From NCBI GenBank assembly GCA_964019165.1, contig OZ025282.1, forward strand, positions 6,655,631 through 6,719,630: 64,000 bases of DNA. Direction: 5' to 3'. Below are positions 60,013-64,000 of this stretch, in pieces. The notes under the pieces were generated by a model that did not search any database, had not been told where the DNA came from, and saw only the letters and a list, made by a program, of their open reading frames with translations. Both the position numbers and the translations under genes were made by a program. The DNA is from Mastigias papua (lineage: Eukaryota > Cnidaria > Scyphozoa > Rhizostomeae > Mastigiidae). The stretch's first letter is position 1, and every line of letters begins with the position of its first letter.

Positions 60013-60197
60013 CAGTCAACCTTGCATAATTCGGGTCGGTTTTATCCGGATTTTTGTATATTCCGGACAGAATTGCTAAGTCCAATTAGTTTCTTAATAA
60101 AGTGCAACACTGAAAAAGTTTCTACGTAATCCGGATTTTTTGTAATCCGGACAAAATCAACCAGTCCCAAGTGATCCGAATTATGCGAGGTTGACTG
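60013..60197. mobile_element. 185-bp pogo/Tigger-like MITE with TA duplication
   Basis: The ends CAGTCAACCTTGCATAATTC and, inverted, CAGTCAACCTCGCATAATTC match at 21 of 22 positions (counting the following GG). TA flanks both sides (60011-60012, 60198-60199). Inside, ATCCGGATTTTTGTA and CCGGACA appear at two positions in inverse relation, making it a fold-back. TA duplication and CAGT ends fit the Tc1/mariner-pogo superfamily. Confidence 0.85.
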
Positions 60198-60204
60198 TAT
60201 ATCA

Positions 60205-63160
60205 TTGTAACAAACAGCTCACTTTTAGTTGGTTGTAATCCATCAACTTTATGTATAAAGATATTGCTTATACCAATGAGTAGATCTTCGGCTTATAGAA
60301 ATTCGACAAGCATCTACTACAGTTTGATATTGTAGACCATATTGAAGTTTTGTTTTTGCTGCTAGGAATGGAAAAGTGAGGAAATTATTGCTTGTGATAT
60401 ATCTACTTTGGTTAGCCCACGCTTTGGAAATCATGAAAAATCATCAGATTTTCTAACAAAAGGTAAGATCTGTTGAATAGAGACAAGATCTTTCGAGACA
60501 GAGAATTTTCAAGGGGAGTGAGCCCCCTCGTGCCCCCTGCCACCTTTTCCGATGAGTCAGCTCATGACAAGAAGAATGCATGACTCCAGTAGCAACAGCT
60601 TTTTCTCTATCATGACCAAATAAATGCAGGAATGAATTGATAAACAATAAATAAATTAACGAAGAAACACGGATATTGTAGAATGGATGAATGTATTCGT
60701 CGCTGAATTTCTAGCTAATACTTGTAGTAAATCTAATCAAGTTGACAAACAAGGAAAACTCCCCATTCACCACCAATCTAGAGCATTTATATGCTTATAT
60801 CACAGGTTAGAGGTTTCAGCTAGTCGAGGCTTGAAGGAATCTATGATGCGTTTAACAAGAGCAATCAAGACGTGCTGGAATTGGTTGCAATTTCCGAGCT
60901 ATTTGAAAAGAAACACAATCATAGGCACTAGTGGGCGTGTAAATGCTTCAGTAGCATATTCCTTCATATTAGCAGAAGCTGAAAGGAGGTGGGACTGTAG
61001 ATGAATATTGATAACTTGTTTAATTAAGCTGGTTGATTCCAATTGCAAGCATGGCCATGTTTTCTAAACACTCTGTGTGCAGTTATAATTAAGGCCCATG
61101 AGTATTGCCATTTGGATCCATTTATTTCTATGCGAAGTTGATTTGACATTACGATTCTTAATTGATGCAAATTAAACAGGAGGTTTACGTGTCATGTTCA
61201 TGAATATAGGATGGATTTCAAAGCCAAACAATGATTCAATCGGGTGATAAATATTTACGGATTAAACGAAATATGCAAATAATGTTACAGGTTGAATTTG
61301 TGCTTCTTCTGGTTTGAAATCAATGCGTCAAATAGAAATCGTAAAAGTGGAGCAGGAGCATATCATACCCTTAAAGTGTGGAAAGGTTCTTGACGAAGGC
61401 CATACTGCAATGAATAAAGATATCATCATTGATTATGTATACACACTCTCGTGGACCCATCATAACTAAAAGCAGTAAAAACGAAAGTAGTCTAAAATTC
61501 ATGTTCAGTTCTACTTTATACGCCAGGGTGCTACATGAGCCCATTCCTGTGGCCAAAAAGAGCTGGAATATAGCTTTAGGTGTGTGAATGTGACCAACTC
61601 CCGCCTTCATTTCATATAGCTGAACACTATAGGATGACGATGGTCAGTTAGAGCGTGCATATAAACACGTCTGTATGACAACATAAGAAATCCTTCTAGC
61701 ATCTGTTGGAGTGAAGTGGTCAGCTCAAGGAAGTAATAAAAGCAAGGTGCAAAATGAAAGAACCTCTATCAAAAATCTTCCGATTCAGATATCTCTTTAG
61801 AACAATCTACTTATCGTACCCAAACAGCTCCTACCAACTTTTATACCCTCGTAAAGTATGTTCATACTTCGTTCTTTTTGCACTAAGTGGAATCGGTTCT
61901 TTTCGTGTTAGAGACACTCCCCATACATTCTAGCAGTTCCTCTTTGCTTTCTGGGAGAAGGAATATATGCACTAGTTCAGTATTGTTTTCGCGCATGAAT
62001 GTTCTCCCATGAATGCATTCACAACTTTATAACAGACAGCTTTGTTTCATGTCAAGATTCAACTTAGTAGTTTCAACAGCACCTGTAGAACACCACATCA
62101 AAATGAAGTTCATGCCTTATAATATATCGAATTTGACTCCCCGACCAATCTACCAAACATTTTAAAATATCATTTACGACAACTTGGTGGACATTACAAA
62201 CTTCCTCATGAAATCTACAGCTCTTTCATTGTCATCTATCCAGGCTATCTAGTGTGTTTCCCATTTACGAAATTCGTCGATCATGCTAATTGACCATTTC
62301 TGATCCAAGTTCCCCTTACATCCAATAATCCTCCATTGTTTCTTTGCCTACATCATTTCAGAGTTCATGTTAGTTCCAAGCCCGATTATATTGAAAGATG
62401 ATCTACTCTACTATAACCGTTAGGAGTGGGTGGTCTAACACATAGCGTGTTATATAGCATTGTTACGTCGTCTACTACTTAAAACTGCTCTGCAAAGTGG
62501 CAGGGATGTTATTGATAGGGAGATGGGTTTAAATACCTTTGCTCGAATTTTCCCAACACACCTAAAGTAAACTACATTTATGGTAAAATTTCAATTCACT
62601 ATGTTAAAGGGTTTTCTGCTCGAATGGTACATTTACTACTGATCAGATGAATCGATCTTATGTCCGCTTTTGCTAGGTGCTCCAAGCAAACGAACCATTT
62701 ACCTATGTGACCTTTACATGTCCGGTTGGTGAAACGATGCTCACGATCTCAGAATGATTAATTGTCGTGCAGCTATTTTACAATTGCTAACAAGTACATT
62801 CAGCAGTGAAGAGAGCCATTCCAACCCAGTAAATTTAATATAAATATACTGCATCTCTGAATGTTTGCTCAAATTTGCTCGCTGTTTGGAAATATTAGGG
62901 GCGTGGCACCCCGGATCCCCAGTAGCTACGCCTCTAAAAGAGGCTTACGGGTTTCATTAGCATCAAAGATATGGTTACTCAAATGACTCCCTTATCGTTC
63001 AGGTCACATATGCTAATCCACAGGCTGTTAATCAATTGTTTCATAATAGTATGAGCCATTGCAACTTCATAAAACTGATCTTATGTGTTTTGGTAGAAAT
63101 CTCTGACATCTCTATTACAATAAGAATGTAAATCGGGTCTTCACTAGTGTAACAAACTAA
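60205..63160. other. No gene recognised
   Basis: A 105-codon open frame (60687-61004, plus, starts MNVFVAEFLANTCSKS) has no identifiable domain. Phrases such as GGGGCGTGGCACCCCGGATC near 62899 look like scraps of MITEs. Otherwise featureless. Confidence 0.35.
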
Positions 63161-63169
63161 ATATTGGAA

Positions 63170-63711
63170 CTACTCCTTTGGGTTACGAGGGAATTCGACA
63201 CCTTGATTCATTCTGTATGTCAACCGTAGGTAAAAACGACGCAAACAACATGCAATTGGATCAGGTGAAGGCACAATGAGCAAAAATTTGTGTCTGTCTC
63301 CTTGGTTGGTCTTATCCAACAACAAAACTGTCACTTTATACGTAGTGCCTCTAGGCATCAACAAGGTCAATACGTTCACCCTCTCATTGCATGTGATTCT
63401 TATATAATAGTTCTGCAAGGAAATGAAATCAGAAAAGTATCAGGAAGGGGTTTTTAACACACATAGGTCTTCACCAGGCCTATAATCCCACTTGTTGGCC
63501 TATGACCTCTAACTAGAAGGCATCCCCTCTTTTGAAAATTTGAATTTTCTCCGTAACACTCCTCGTTGTCACCGTCTCTCTTCGAAAGTGTCAAATTTTT
63601 TGTTATTTCTGTGTTTCCATTACTGTCAATCACTGCCTGTTTGGTTTCTATTACACTACACAAAAGCGGTGTAATGAAATCTGTAGGAAAGTTGTACGTT
63701 GCATTTCCCAT
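63170..63711 (-). CDS. Possible two exons of an unidentified gene
   Basis: A minus-strand frame at 63711-63475 (starts MGNATYNFPTDFITPLLCSV, later YGENSNFQKRGCLLVRGH) ends before GTGAAG, a possible donor. An excellent acceptor, TTTCATTTCCTTGCAG, precedes 63412, where the same phase continues (NYYIRITCNERVNVLTLLMP, then GTTYKVTVLLLDKTNQGDRH) to a stop at 63170. The implied intron of 62 bases is unusually short for this locus. I do not recognise the protein; the second exon has the alternating hydrophobic pattern of a beta-rich domain. It may be chance, or the 3' end of a gene continuing beyond the right edge. Confidence 0.25.
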
Positions 63712-63712
63712 T

Positions 63713-63724
63713 TCCCCCCCCCCC
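63713..63724. repeat. C run of 11
   Basis: A homopolymer of 11 C just upstream (on the minus strand) of the ATG at 63711. Similar C runs stand at 22071-22082 and 52743. A length error here would change the frame of any upstream extension. Confidence 0.8.
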
Positions 63725-64000
63725 TCAACGTAATGCTCCCACGTCTCAATTCCCCACCAGTGAGGATATAATTCCCTACGAGATACATTGACATCTCATT
63801 ACCACCATAATAGCGATACTACTGTTGGTCGCAGAAAGAGTAGTGGAATATCAGCATAAAATTTTAAGTTCAAACAAATCAAGTTAAGCTATGTTCTTAC
63901 CAACACCCGGTACTCTTAGCTTCAGTTGGAAACAAAATGCGAACACAAAAGTCTACAGAACTATTACTATGCTTTAAAAAAGACGTTTTAGGGTCGGGTG

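Noticed and set aside
60687..61004. 105-codon open frame
   Set aside because: No recognisable motif and no neighbouring exons.

Overview
The window looks like a gene-poor, repeat-rich stretch of an invertebrate animal nuclear genome, possibly a cnidarian or a similarly TE-rich lineage. I infer this from spliced genes with kilobase introns, AT-rich sequence, long (TA)n and tetranucleotide microsatellites, many decayed non-LTR retrotransposons (LINEs), SINE-like and MITE-like elements, and no bacterial gene organisation. The phylum is a guess.

One protein-coding locus is well supported, and it lies on the minus strand between about 20.27 kb and 6.45 kb. Its first three exons (20267-19974, 19755-19699, 19184-18990) encode a short glutaredoxin-like protein of the C5orf63/YDR286C type: an Arg/Ser/Leu-rich, presumably mitochondrial N-terminus, a CPLC active site and a DIPV motif. 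The next three exons (18524-17935, 9568-9246, 6594-6445) encode a NUDT13-type NADH pyrophosphatase: an N-terminal NUDIX-like domain, an intact four-cysteine zinc ribbon, an intact Nudix box, a SQYWPFPS motif and the conserved C-terminus. All the splice junctions inside each module keep phase. The NUDT13 part has no visible starting exon of its own. A weak donor at 19009/19008, just before the glutaredoxin stop, is phase-compatible with the NUDT13 acceptor at 18524, which would give one 529-residue fusion. Whether this is one bifunctional gene or two adjacent genes is the most interesting biological question here.

Everything else I can identify is mobile or repetitive. R2-superfamily-like LINE remnants lie at 4.3-5.8, 7.86-8.1 (minus), 21.6-23.9 and 25.0-25.5 kb. 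Other non-LTR fragments lie at 7.57-7.8, 23.9-24.8, 51.1-52.0 (minus), 53.4-53.8 (minus) and 58.95-59.9 kb, the last split by a 244-bp DNA element. Non-autonomous DNA elements with readable ends lie at 3192-4071 (TTAA duplication), 14738-15093 (87-bp perfect arms), 21027-21625 (CATTAT duplication), 34494-34714 (hAT-like), 59205-59448 (ATGAAC duplication) and 60013-60197 (pogo/Tigger-like, TA duplication). There are two tRNA-like SINEs, two degenerate long-period tandem arrays (~335 bp at 1.1-1.9 kb; ~225 bp at 10.3-11.2 kb), a perfect 58-bp palindrome between TA arrays at 47.4 kb, and a long hairpin at 32.0 kb with a hammerhead-like core of the kind seen in Penelope-like elements.

The stretches 26.4-31.6, 35.8-43.2, 45.3-49.1, 54-58.9 and 60.2-63.1 kb contain no gene I can defend. 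A pair of possible minus-strand exons at 63.2-63.7 kb may belong to an unidentified gene that continues past the right edge.
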